Source: Arcuatula senhousia (taxonomy: Eukaryota; Mollusca; Bivalvia; Mytilida; Mytilidae). Taken from it: a stretch of DNA of 64,000 nt. The position numbers and the translations under genes are program-made. Below are positions 43,932 through 56,000 of this stretch, piece by piece (position 1 is the first letter of the stretch; every line of letters starts with the position of its first letter). The notes beneath the pieces are model-generated. The model was given only the letters and a program-made list of their open reading frames with translations, was not told where the DNA came from and did not search any database. Location of the stretch: NCBI GenBank assembly GCA_963971305.1, contig OZ020304.1, positions 33,962,502 through 34,026,501 on the forward strand, given 5' to 3'.

Positions 43932-46808
43932 TAAGCATATAAAAGTACAGGCGTAATTATAGGGCAATTTGGCGCCTTTTTGCATTGAAGTGAAATCGAC
44001 CAATTCTTTGTAAAATGACAATTTCCGGACCATTGCTAATTTTTAAACGAAAATTCAATTTATATGACAATAAAGTAAGAAAATGTGTTTATATTTTCAC
44101 TTTGAAGTATGAAGCATTGTTTTTCATTTTGACAACATTCGCATTAAATCAATCAACCCATTACAATACAAATAATCTTTCTTTTAACCACTTAGTTCCT
44201 TCGTTTTCATCAGAGCTGCAAAACTGCCGTGCACCATTAAACATAAGTGTCATAACGTGGTATTAATAATTATAAATATCGTAATTAATTATTAGAAATA
44301 GCAGTACTTTGGGATTCGACAAAAGAAATAATGGCTCTTAAGCTGAATCCAATAACATGGACAGCGGCGGTACCGTACCAATGTGCAAGCAATCAATTCC
44401 GTCTATTCATTCATCAATAACGTACAATTCTGGTCTCTATATAATGCTACTTAAGACTAACTAAGGCCCAACAGGCTAGAGAACAATCCACTACAAGTTG
44501 ATTGGGAAATTATAAGATTTCATTGTGTTGTTTTATGTCTTTGAAATAGGATTTTTGTGATTAGTAACTTAAACGGATGAATCATGATTAAGTCAGAGCT
44601 TGTTACGTCAGTGACGTGTCCGTCTTTTATAGACATTCAACAAGAAGACAACAAAACGTAAGTTCTCTTAGTTTCATATGTCCAAGATTATTTTTTTTCT
44701 TAATAAATAAGAGTCGTTTGGGCAGTATTACGTTTCTTTTGATTTTCATTATAGAAAGAAAACAACCTGTTTGATTTTTAATTTTGAATCTCATATCGGA
44801 ACTCTATTATCAATCTCTGTATTGGTATGAAAATATATTTACATATATCATACACATGTCAAGATTCAACGACTAACAATCTTGACCAATTAAACAACAA
44901 CAAAAAACAAATTAACAAAAAAATTACAACTTTAATATCTGGAGTGGTTTAGTATTGTGACAGTCGTCCTTTCCGGATTTGACCCACACCAAGTCGAGCG
45001 TTGGTAGCAAGAAAAAACTGCTTCTTTTGGAGCACCTAAGTTCACTTTATATTTAGACCTGAGTTTACGATATGCTGATTGAGGTTTGGTTGTAAAAATA
45101 TATGCGTAATAACTCTGATTACCACATTTCTTTCATACATATATAAAAGTGTTCAGTACTTTTTTCCATCCCACCCTGGTGCCACCAACATTACAAATTA
45201 TCAGGTCTGAGAATCCCCTCCCTTATTTAACAAAAGGAGTAAAGATCATTTTCTGACATAAGTATTTTTTAGCGCTGGTACCCAAACTAAACGAAAGACA
45301 CACAAAAAGATTTAAGATACCAAGACATTTTAAGCAATCTGTTGCAAAAATTTGTCAATCAGAAGTGTTGAACCAAATCTTTAAAAAATCTGTTTCTTTA
45401 GTTGACATGCAAATGTTATCGTAATTGTTAACTGAAAAAGCTGGTATACTATAATATACATACAAATGTCAGCAGTTTGAAAAGACAAAGACAAAATAAA
45501 CTGGTACCAAAAAAAACACGAAGGTAAAGACAACAACACAACATAAAAACACAATTTGCAATCAGAAACTCTATCTTAATAGCAAAAATTACGAATAGTA
45601 AACTTGTTCATTTACTATTTTACCACTATTTTTTCGCGTTGTTGACTAAGTACTATTCAGGTGTTTTTGCGTGCGTTATGTTATTTGTTTCTTCGTGCTG
45701 TTCTCGTTCAATATGTATACTTGGTTTGTCTGTGCCCTTTCGGACAGTCGGATCCTCCATTTCGTTGCATGTGTTGTGCATATTTCCCCTTAGTTCCTTT
45801 TTTCAAAACATAAGCTAAAAGCTTAATCCACTAAAACACTAAAACGAGAAGATAAAAGTGCAACATTTTTCACCTTTTTATTATCTGCTAAGACTAATGG
45901 GGTATGTACTTAGCCAACAAAAAGCATTAATGATAACAGAACCTTTACAACCAGGTGTAGCATTAAATAATCTTAGCCAGCTATGTTAATTATTTCTTAC
46001 ATAATAATTATATTAACCGAGGAAACATATGCATCCTATATTCTCCTGTTTGGCAGGTAGAAGCCTAAAATAGTTGATACCATTTGTATATTTCACTCTT
46101 TTTTTCCTGTTTTATATGAACTTAGCAATTAATCAGAGAGAAAAACACTGGTCGATGCAGTCGAATCTTTATACTATTAATTTTACTTCGACGCTTCTGT
46201 TTGACTGCACAAGGCGGTAGTATAGATAAGCTTACTTTACCCCCGCTAGAGGATATAAAGCTGCCTTGTATTATCAGTAGTGTGAACATGTATGCGTCTT
46301 TTCTTAAGGTACCCATCTCTTACCTGCTTCTCCTTATAAACCAATAGATGGCCATAAAAGAATTAAGAATACAATGTAGATGTGCACATTCTATCTTACA
46401 TCAAAACGTGTCTGTTTGAGCAGTTCTGATCGAGGATTAATGAAAATTGCTTGTTGGTATTTGCCTATTCCGATATAGTTGAAACGGATTGAGTATTTCT
46501 GCATGTAAACTTTAGAAATGTGGTATATGTATATTGGTATATTTTTAAATGCAGATACATATAAGAGATAAGTGCCCTGGGTTATATTGTATTTGCTGCT
46601 TACGAAAAGCTTGACTCTGCTGTGGACATATTCACATCCAGACTTTAAAATCCGCGAAGAAGATCTTTTACAATATTTTTTTTTATGAAGCATCCATATG
46701 GCAAGAGTCCAAAAGGGCAAAAGTAAAACCAGTAAGCACGAACGAGAACAGCACCAAGAGAAAGACAATATAATCAATAGCCATCAACAAAACGAACTCA
46801 AGTCGTAA
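43932..46808. other. non-coding with dispersed-repeat fragments
   Basis: No gene recognised. Fragments of the CCGAAAGGGCAA repeat lie at 45655-45760 (inverted) and 46700-46805. A 128-codon - strand ORF at 46391-46777 has a hydrophobic start that comes from the repeat and no recognisable domain. Confidence 0.4.
44603..44663 (+). promoter_or_regulatory. promoter-like patch (CRE, TATA, donor)
   Basis: TTACGTCA (44603) and TGACGTG (44612) are CREB/ATF-type sites. They are followed by TTTTATAGA (44625) and, 25 bp later, a splice-donor-like GTAAGT (44658). The order would suit a short non-coding first exon, but no downstream gene is identified. Confidence 0.22.
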
Positions 46809-47278
46809 CTAGTGTTGACTGTGTTGGGGATGCCCAACACAAAAATATCTCCCAAACGTACGCATATTGTCACTCTTGCATTAATTTTGACATCGCACCC
46901 AAACTCGCTATCATTTGAAACCTCTAGATACCAAATTTTGTGGAAATCGTAGTATTTTGACAGTTTTCCCATTTTTGGGACCATAAAATCACATTTTCGT
47001 GAATAACTCGAAAACTGTAAATATCGCTTCAAATTTTTTTTTTCGTATTATTAAAGAGCTCCTTTTGTTCTATTGACCTACAAAATTTCAGAACCCTGAG
47101 CACCTAGGTAACCGAGATATCTCTATGTCCCATATTATAACCTTTTGCTGTTTCCATGGAAACGGCGGCCATTTTGAAAATTCCAAATAGCCTATTACCA
47201 ACTTTGGGACCCACCTTACCACCATACACAATTTCATAAAGATCTATGGAACGCCATAGCTGCCTTATGATGATGTGT

Positions 47279-47585
47279 TTCATTATGTGATGATACTTCT
47301 TCATTATGTGATGATACTTTGTCATTATGTGATGGTACTTTGTCATTATGTGATGGTACTTTGTCATTATGTGATGATACTTCTTCATTATGTGGTGATA
47401 CTTTGTCATTATGTGATGATACTTTGTCATTATGTGATGGTACTTCTTCATTATGTGATGATACTTTGTCATTATGTGATGGTACTTTGTCATTATGTGA
47501 TGGTACTTTGTCATTATGTGATGATACTTCTTCATTATGTGGTGATACTTTGTCATTATGTGATGATACTTTGTCTTTATGAGAT
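47279..47585 (+). repeat. 21-bp minisatellite, left arm
   Basis: About 14 units of CATTATGTGATGATACTTYK, a 21-bp period. Being a multiple of three, it opens frames on both strands (repeats of TKYHHIM on -); these are not genes. Confidence 0.9.
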
Positions 47586-48507
47586 CAAAGTTTATTATTA
47601 TGAACAGTGCTAAAAAAAATATTCTTTTTTTATGACAAATATTTTGTTCGACACGTAGTTTTTCTGTGTTTCCCCCCCCCAAAAAAAAATAGTTTCCTGA
47701 TGGTTTATTCTCGAATTTCAAATCCATAACCGATACACAATTTATTAAATATTTAAACTTTGTAAACAACATTTTTCTTCTTTAATGGCTTGCTCCACAA
47801 GTGGTAAGCTTAGTCTGTATATTTGCGTGTGGTAAGATTTTTATTGTCTCCCTTAATATTTTTGATTATTTAATATTCCGATATTGTATCAAGCGGATTT
47901 ACGAAACTTTACATATACTATTTAGAAACATATTTTGATAATGACTTATTAGAGTTATAGATTATCAATTTACATATTTAAAGTTATTTTGCTATTTTAA
48001 TCACGCAAATACACCTTCATATTTTCATATAAAGTTTTGAGGTTGGCTCAATGTCGTTCTATTGTAATGCAATACACATCCTATCACTTTGGAACGCAAT
48101 AAATATTTTTAAAAGGTTAAATGTACTATAACAGATCGCACCTGTTCTGTGTTACGAAAGAGCTATTAAAACATACAAATTTTACTATATTTTTACTGTG
48201 ATATTGTTAAACTATATTGATTGATTGTTACTTCTATATTTGATACTTGATTTGTTGTAAATTTCAGAGCCATGTAATATTTGGTAATAAAACGATTGAA
48301 CCCTACGCAGAGTTTCTTTACCCCCAGAAACAGCCCCTGCAACATTAATATATAATAAATTATATATTGGTTATTGATTTGAAATTCGAGAAAGCGACCT
48401 TTTGGAAACGATTTTTTGGGGGGGGGGATACACAGAAAAACTACCTGTTGAACAAAATAAGAAATGACTATTTTTTTTTCAGCGCTGTTCATAATAATAA
48501 ACTTTGA

Positions 48508-48812
48508 TCTCATAAAGACAAAGTATCATCACATAAAGACAAAGTATCATCACATAATGACAAAGTATCATCACATAAAGACAAAGTATCATCACATAAT
48601 GACAAAGTATCATCACATAATGACAAAGTATCATCACATAATGAAGAAGTACCATCACATAATGACAAAGTATCATCACATAATGAAGAAGTACCATCAC
48701 ATAATGACAAAGTATCATCACATAATGACAAAGTACCATCACATAATGAAGAAGTATCATCACATAATGACAAAGTATCATCATATAATGACAAAGTATC
48801 ATCACATAATGA
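48508..48812 (-). repeat. 21-bp minisatellite, right arm
   Basis: About 14 units, inverted relative to the left arm, with a different order of the two main variants (ACAAAGTATC and GAAGAAGTAC types) and an AAAGACAAAG variant near the inner end. Confidence 0.9.
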
Positions 48813-49320
48813 AACTCATCATCATAAGGCAGCTATGGCGTTCCATAAAGATCCATCAAGTCCTTCTATGAGATGTGGCTCGGACACGTTCATGTCCGGA
48901 AGAAGAAAAAGAATAATAATAATAAGAAGAAGAAACAGAGTAAAAACAATACATCTCCCAAACATAGTGTTTGGGAGATATAACGAGAGTGAAATCAAGT
49001 GCTCCGTAAGAGTGTAAAGCAATTCCCGCTTGCTATAGCACACCCATCGCATTGGTAATGTCCAATTTAGTGTATCATATCCAATAAATTGCGTTATTTT
49101 TAATTGATTTTTTCTCAATTATTGTTGGCGTGTAAAACTGAAAAAATGTATATACTATATTATGTATATTTTAGTCGCATATGATTTATATACCTTGAAC
49201 GAAAAGTTAAAAACTCGAAAAAGTCTAACTGGAGGCTGCCAGAATTATAACTGGTTTGATAACGTTTGCTAGTAAAAAAAACTCTTTACTTTGAAACTGA
49301 TTGGGATACTTTTACTGCTA

Positions 49321-49396
49321 GCTGTTGAGGGATTCACACTTGTAAGCATTAGGCTTTTATCCCAAAACAGGATAAATTAATGTGTTTTAACTAAAC
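49321..49396 (+). mobile_element. SINE 3' fragment
   Basis: GGGATTCACACTTGTAAGC, CAGGATAAATTAATGTG and TTTTAACTAAAC match the 3' end of the SINE at 22673-23031. The 5' truncation is typical of retroposed copies. Confidence 0.6.
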
Positions 49397-49479
49397 AGAT
49401 ACTAGGCCACCAACTTTTCAGTTTGGAGAAAATACAACAAAATCAAGTTTAAAAATAAGCTTATAGGTTTTAGTAACTA

Positions 49480-49992
49480 ATATGAAATAGGCATTACCTA
49501 AATGCGAGCACAGCATAATTCTGTAAAATAAATATAATGTTAACATGTTTAGTGCCATTGTTAACATTGTTTAATGAACGAATAAAAAAGATTTTATTTC
49601 GAATCGATGCAGTCAAGTTAGATTTGAAATCGTCGTAGTTATTTTAGTTTTGGTTCAGTTTCTAGAACGTTCAATTTGGGACGAGATGCTTGGGGCGATT
49701 GAACGTTAAATAGAAAAGCAAGAAAAAATCGATTAAATTTGGTTACTACAAAAAATGTAGCAACTCATCGTCATCAGAATATTTTTCTCTTTATACATTA
49801 TTACCATACATAATTTTTGGAATGCGACTAGCAAAATTGGTTATTATTTTCAAATTCACTCCGTTCCTGTAAAATTTGAGAGCCTTTCCGGACCATGAAA
49901 AATCAATATCAGCATTAGGCAAATTTCTCGCGGGAACAAATACCGTAGAGCTCTCCGCTTCGTGCCCGCTTGCGAGCTGTGCTCGCTATAAA
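49480..49992 (+). repeat. 520-bp dispersed repeat with short terminal inverted repeats, copy 2
   Basis: Direct-orientation near-copy of 19717-20234, from TAATATGAAATAGGC to GCTGTGCTCGCTATA. The short TATTTTCAA insertion near 49845 and the missing CGAGCGGGC segment are the main differences. Confidence 0.7.
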
Positions 49993-51993
49993 TCATAATT
50001 GGCTCGATGTGTATATTTTCATAAGAACCACAAGAGCAAATGCATTCCATACAGTACACACGCATATTTCACCTCGGAATAATTCTAACAAAATATTAAA
50101 GCAAATTGCATAAATTATTTCTTCATCTTTTATATAGGTCTGGGTTTGAAATAATCTAATTATGGGTCCATTTAAAATCAAAGCAAATCATGCTTCCTGT
50201 AATGGAATTATAAGAACGGAATTACTAAGCTGGAATTCATTTCGCAGCATCCTAAAAGTAAAATGCTGTCAATAATCATGCCCGTCATTTATTTAATTAT
50301 AACGGATGAATTATGAAAAAATACATTTTTGGGTTTGTTTGTTTTTTTGTCACATTCGCCTCGGCGAATGACATTTAGAGATGTATGAAAGTTTTGAGGT
50401 CGTTGCTGCATGGTAAAGTTGTGTTCATTCTGAGATAATTAAACTAATAATTTTCTCAGGTTCATTGTTCAATTTAGAAATCTGCTTACATAAAAATAAT
50501 TAAATAATTCAATATAATCATCATTAAGCTAAACCATATGTATGCTTTAATTACTTTAAACAAGCATGGTCCTCTTTTAAATGTATATGATCGTATCTTA
50601 TTTTAAATAAAGAGTTGGGAATGTACACTTTACTTTAAATATCTATAATTTGAATACACATAGTACATGTAGTAAGAGTAACTTTATTTTTGGGGAATAA
50701 AATACCATTTATCATACACTATTTTGTCTTATTAAATACTTCTTATTCTTTAAGAACACCAGCATTTTTTTAACACCATACCATGTTTTTGATGGTGGTT
50801 TAAACATCCAGAGATTATAAGTCGCACCGTTCCATCTATCACATTGAACCAACTGGGATTAAAAGCTAATCATGTTTAAACATAAACGGGCTTATTTGTG
50901 CATGCAAACTTTCCCAAGTTTGCTGTCTCCGAGTATATCCCTTGTAGCGAGCCAAAATGGGTTTGCTCTTATCGATTTGTAACAAAAGTTTTGCGGAATC
51001 ACCCCCACCCCCCCCCCCCAAAAAACGAGATAACCGTAAAATTTTTCAACCATTATTTGTCCGAAGGATTAGTATGGTTTCTTGATCATATCTTTGCAAA
51101 TTTTTCGAAAGAGTCTGCATATACTTCATGTACTTTGTTTATGAATTCTTCACCCCTGAGAGTCCGTATCCTGGTCCGTAGCTCTCTAGATTCAAATACA
51201 CAGCCAGTCACTTGAATATTAGCAAGTATAGCACGGACTGGAAAAACGACAGTGAGTTGTGATACACTTTTTTGAAAGTTAAAACTTCTTTGGACTATCA
51301 TGTGTTACTTTGATTAATCATGGATGCATCATAATATTACTATATCTTCCTTTATGATACTGCCATTCAAATGACAACATAAGACCACGTCGACATAAAG
51401 TGTGGCACGTCATGTGCCCATTTGTGTGGTTAAAATTTAATTCGATCGGTGGTTACTGTATATTTTTATAAGTACAAAAGGTTCAATGTTTTAAATGTTT
51501 ACGTGAGTTATTTCGGTTAAGTAATTTAAAAATAATCGTATATTATTCGCAATCACATTTTCCTATCTGATTTCTATTTTTTCTTCATTATTTACATAAT
51601 AAAGATTTTAGAGGGGGTCACGTGATTAAGACAAAATGAAGTGTTTTTTCTGTCTCCGATTTTTTATGGATTTTGGATAGTTATAGATGTTTCTGGACAT
51701 TAATATTCAGATACCGTGAATATGACTTCATTTACATTATCTTAATATTTGAAACTTATAGTGGATCGGGTCCTTTTGCCCACTTTGCAGATCATTAATT
51801 TATTGATATTGACATATAAAGTTAATAGAGACCATTCCTGTACCCCGGGGATATATACAGTTTAAGTGTAAAACTGTTCTCACTAAGGGTGATCAAGTTG
51901 GACTTTGGACTTTGATGTAGTAAAACCGTAGTAAATCTGAACTTTTGACCTTTCTTTCGTCATTGACTTCATCCAATTGAAAACAAGCTCGAG
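49993..51993. other. non-coding; includes the probable 5' UTR of the LINE at its right end
   Basis: No gene recognised. Part of the last few hundred bases is presumably the LINE 5' UTR, but I could not place its 5' end or a target duplication. Confidence 0.4.
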
Positions 51994-53082
51994 ATGGATA
52001 TGAATGAAACTAGTAATCTTATAGCCGAAAGCTGTAAAGTATTAGAATCTGGAAACAACGACGGCGATCTACTAAAAATGATTCTCATGATAGTTAAGAA
52101 CATTGATAGTAAAATAGAAAAACTGGAAACGAACATGACTAAAAGCGTAGGTGAGCTCAAAAATGAAATGTTGTTAATGTCCGGAAAGCTGAGACATCTA
52201 GAAGCCCAATTCACCGACCTAACAACAAGAGTATCAACTTGTGAGACTAGCTGTGAAGGAGTGAGCAATCTGTTCGATAATGTAGACAAACAAATTAAAA
52301 CAAACACTAGGAACTTGATTCTACAGGAAGGAAGAATTAAAAGTCTAGAAAGTTCTCCAACTGATGCTGGGAACAACAAGAAAGAAAATGACAACTTTAA
52401 GCGACTTACAGAACGACTCAGTCAAATTGAAATGGAGCTTAATCAATGCAGAAGAGCTAGGCGATTCGATCAAGAGGCTGTGAATAAAGTTAAAGAATCC
52501 GTTACGGATCTCCAGTGCAGATCAATGAAAAATAACTTAATTTTCACAAACCTGAGAGAAGAACCGTATGAAGATGTTGAAGGAAAATTGAGGAGGTTCA
52601 TTTATGAACAACTTGGCATTGAACACAACATAGAATTCGGGAATGTACATCGCTTCGGAAAGAGAGATAGAGGTCGACCAAGACCAATCGTCGCCCGTTT
52701 TATTTATCACAAAGATCTAAGGCAAGTACTTGAAAATGCAACATATCTGAAAAACACACCATTTGGTATTCACGAACAATTCCCAAAAGTGATTGAAGAT
52801 AGGCGTAAAAAACTGTACCCCGTATTCAAAGACGCGAAAAGGCAAAAGAAAACTGCAATCTTAGTGAGAGACAAATTATTCATTAACGGCGAACAGTTCA
52901 TGCCTGTGAATGAAACTCCAACCCAGAATCGTTCAGAAACTGAGAATCGACCGAGCCAGTTTGGTTACCGTGATTCCATATTAAGAACACCAAAGGAGAC
53001 AGAGAGACCGTATAAGCGGATGCATTTTTCTGACTCATCACCAATTGGACCACCCGTAACTCCAACTACAACTACAAAATAG
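51994..53082 (+). CDS. LINE ORF1 protein (coiled coil, RRM, CTD)
   Basis: 362 residues from ATG 51994. The N-terminal third is a predicted coiled coil (IDSKIEKLETNMTKSVGELK and following heptads), with a second helical segment (RLTERLSQIEMELNQCRRAR). From about residue 175 the sequence NNLIFTNLREEPYEDVEGKL followed by VHRFGKRDRGRPRPIVARF fits the L1-type ORF1 RRM. It continues into a C-terminal domain (GIHEQFPKVIEDRRKKLYPV, then KTAILVRDKLFINGEQF). Such proteins form trimers that bind the element's RNA and act as chaperones in the ribonucleoprotein (family knowledge). The tail is Pro/Thr-rich. It ends in TAG, and the frame stays open straight into ORF2. Confidence 0.9.
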   Translation: MDMNETSNLIAESCKVLESGNNDGDLLKMILMIVKNIDSKIEKLETNMTKSVGELKNEMLLMSGKLRHLEAQFTDLTTRVSTCETSCEGVSNLFDNVDKQIKTNTRNLILQEGRIKSLESSPTDAGNNKKENDNFKRLTERLSQIEMELNQCRRARRFDQEAVNKVKESVTDLQCRSMKNNLIFTNLREEPYEDVEGKLRRFIYEQLGIEHNIEFGNVHRFGKRDRGRPRPIVARFIYHKDLRQVLENATYLKNTPFGIHEQFPKVIEDRRKKLYPVFKDAKRQKKTAILVRDKLFINGEQFMPVNETPTQNRSETENRPSQFGYRDSILRTPKETERPYKRMHFSDSSPIGPPVTPTTTTK

Positions 53083-56000
53083 GACAGCCATGGGGCTCAG
53101 AAACTTTGTGATTGTAACTATTATCATGTTAACTGTATTAATACTTTGTTTGCATGTTCATCTTTTTTCGAACATAAGTTGTGTGTAGATGTTGAAAACT
53201 CATATTTTGATACATTTTGGTATAAATCACGTATATGTACAGAATGCAAATGTGATCCATGTAAATGTCAGGACAAAAATAACTATGACTATGTGTGTTT
53301 GGTGGAAAATGACATACATTACCAGAATTCAATTTCTAAATACTATTTGAAATTTGTCAGTGATGCTGGTTTAAATTCAAGACCTAAACATTTGCATTCT
53401 ACTTTGTCACTGTCTGATACTATTGAAAAAGGGCCAATTTCTAATGAATCCTCTGTAATTAGTTTGTATAGAATGCATACTGTACCATGTAACTGTGCTT
53501 TTTGTATTGAGTGTCTGAATGATCATCAACATGTTGTAGATTATGAATCGTATTACAAAGAGGTAACCGTCCAATTTTATTCCGAACAGATAGATTGCAT
53601 AAAAACACCTCTATTTAATACAAAAACAGCAGATTCTATCCAAACATTAAAAGTTCTGGGTCTGAACTGTTGTGGTATTAAAACAAGATTACAATACCCG
53701 GAATTTATATCCCTTATACAAGATAATGATATTGTATGTTTTGTAGAAACCAAAACAGACGATATTGATATCATTGAAGTAGAGGGTTATAGCTTCTATA
53801 TGAAAAATCGAATGAGAATCTCAAATAAACGTTCTGGAGGAATAATGATTGGTTATAAGAATAGTCTTAAAAACTGTGTAGAAGTATTAGAAACTGAATC
53901 TAGGTATATATTATGGTTCAAACTAAAAGCAGATGCACTAGAAACAGAAAATCCCGTCTATTTTGGAATAGTTTATATCCCCCCTGAATATACTAAATAC
54001 TCATCAGAAGATGCCTTTAGCGAAATAGAACAAGAATACCTCTCATTTGCTAATAAATCAGAGTATGTATGTTTATTGGGAGACTTCAATGCAAGAACTG
54101 GAATTGAAAAAGACTTTATTGATATGCAAAACAACCGACATGTTGATGGTTATTTAGATGAATTTGTAGATAATTGTACAACTATGTTATTAAATCTTGA
54201 TATTCCTTTAGAACGAACTAGTATGGATAAGGTTAAAAACAGATATGGCACTTTATTGTTAAATTTTTGCAAAGGAAATCGTATGTTTATTGTTAACAGT
54301 AGGGTAGGGAATGACAAAAATGTAGGGAAGTTAACATGTAGAAATGCAAGTGTAGTAGATTATTGTATATCCAGTCCAAGTCTCTTAAATTTTCTATCAC
54401 AGTTTGATATTTTGGAAACTAGTAAACTATTTTCTGACGTGCATACGCCATTGCAATTAAAGTTTATTAATAAACGCAAAAATGGTGTCCATATTGGTGA
54501 CACTAATACAAACAATAAGTCTAAAGAGAAAATTAAACAATGGGAAAATGAAAAAACTGACCTTTTCAAAAGAAATATTGATCATAACCAAATTGAAGTA
54601 CTTGAACGGAAATTAGATAACTGGAATGATAATATGTCTATAAACTCAGTTGTTCAAGACGTTGGTGATATCTTATTATCATCAGCAAAAGAAACTTTTG
54701 GTACTTATACAAAAAAGGCAAAGACAGCGGAAAATATTAAAAATTCTAAGCCCTGGTTTGATAACGATTGTAAAAATGCAAGGCAAAAATTTCAAAAATC
54801 TAAAAAGCGATATAAATTGAACAATGATGTTGAAAATTGGTCCTTATTTAAAAACGCAGAAAAGGATTACAAACGAATAATGGATATTAAGTATAAGAAA
54901 TATTGCGAAGACCTATCAAAAGAATTAAAGGCTGCTTCGAAAGAAAATCCGAAATATTTTTGGAAAACCCTAAACAAACATAAAAGGAGTCAACAACCAA
55001 ACATTGACATAAATATCCTACATGAGTTTTTCCGCTCTCTTAATTCGATGAATGAAGAACAACAATCGGAAGCCTTTGACACTGAAGTTCCAATGGAATT
55101 AAACGAAAATATAAACGAAAAGATAAGAAAAGAGGAAATTCTTAAATGTATTAAAAGTCTAAAAAATAATAAAGCTAGCGGAGAAGACGAAATAATAAAT
55201 GAATACATAATAAGTACATCTAATGAGCTTATAAATGTATATGAAAAACTTTTCAATATAATATTTGAAACAGGTCAGCTACCAGAAAGTTGGTTAGAAG
55301 GTGTCATAAAGCCAATTTATAAGAACAAAGGTGACACTAAAAACCCCAAAAACTATAGACCAATTACAATTGTAAGCTGTCTTGGTAAACTTTTTACATC
55401 TATTCTAAATAACAGATTAACATCATTCTCTGAAGAATTTTCAGTAATCAAAGAAAATCAAACAGGTTTTCGAGCTGGTTATTCAACTCTTGATAATATC
55501 TTTTCTATTTTTTCTCTCTTCAATCTATTGAAATCAAAAAGAAAGAAGTTGTATTGTGCATTCATTGATTTTGAAAAGGCCTTCGACAAAATATGGAGAA
55601 ATGCGCTTTTTCACAAAATGCTTCTGCATAAAATCAATGGTAAAATGTATAATATAATTTTTAACATGTACCAAAATATCAAATCGTGCGTTTGTTATAA
55701 CAATTGCTTCAGCGAATATTTTGATTGTGAAATGGGAGTTAGACAAGGTGAAAATCTTTCTCCCTTCCTTTTCTCAATCTATCTAAACGATTTAGAAGAT
55801 TTTATGATTTCAAAAAATATTGAAGGTTTACCAAGTATCTCGGTTGACCTTGAAAATCAACTTGAAATGTTTCTAAAGATTTTTATTATCTTATATGCTG
55901 ATGATACAGTACTTCTTGCTGAAACGGCTGAAGATCTTCAAGCACAACTAAATGTCTTTAGTGAATATTGTGATAAATGGAAACTTTCAGTTAATGTAGA

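Larger units (their letters stand above)
47245..48847. mobile_element. 1.6-kb foldback/long-TIR element with 6-bp target duplication
   Basis: The ends TATGGAACGCCATAGCTGCC and its complement are flanked by AAGATC on both sides (47239-47244 and 48848-48853). Removing the element and one AAGATC restores a continuous Helentron-like body. Arms of about 490 bp each contain a block of 21-bp repeats and then ATAATAATAAACTTTGATCT-type sequence, and both end near CGAATTTCAAATC. The central 620 bp has no ORF of note. Confidence 0.75.
46809..48979 (-). mobile_element. Helentron-like element, T subfamily, interrupted by a foldback element
   Basis: On the - strand the head hairpin is ATCTCCCAAACAC...TTTGGGAGAT (48953-48979), then ATTGTTTTTACTCTGTTTC and a TTATTATT tract, as in T1/T2. 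The tail (46809-46860) has GTTTGGGAGAT, the hairpin TGTGTTGGGCATCCCCAACACA (46820-46841) and CAACACTAG followed by T. The body contains GGTTACCTAGGTGCTCAGGG, which resembles the body of nest element D (4190-4212). Confidence 0.75.

Noticed and set aside
46391..46777. 128-codon - strand ORF with hydrophobic start
   Set aside because: The leader comes from a dispersed repeat; the remainder has no recognisable domain.
47104..47772. 222-codon ORF of TKYHHIM repeats on - (and similar + and - frames at 47275-47613 and 48464-48871)
   Set aside because: It translates a 21-bp minisatellite whose length is divisible by three; all frames stay open for the same reason.
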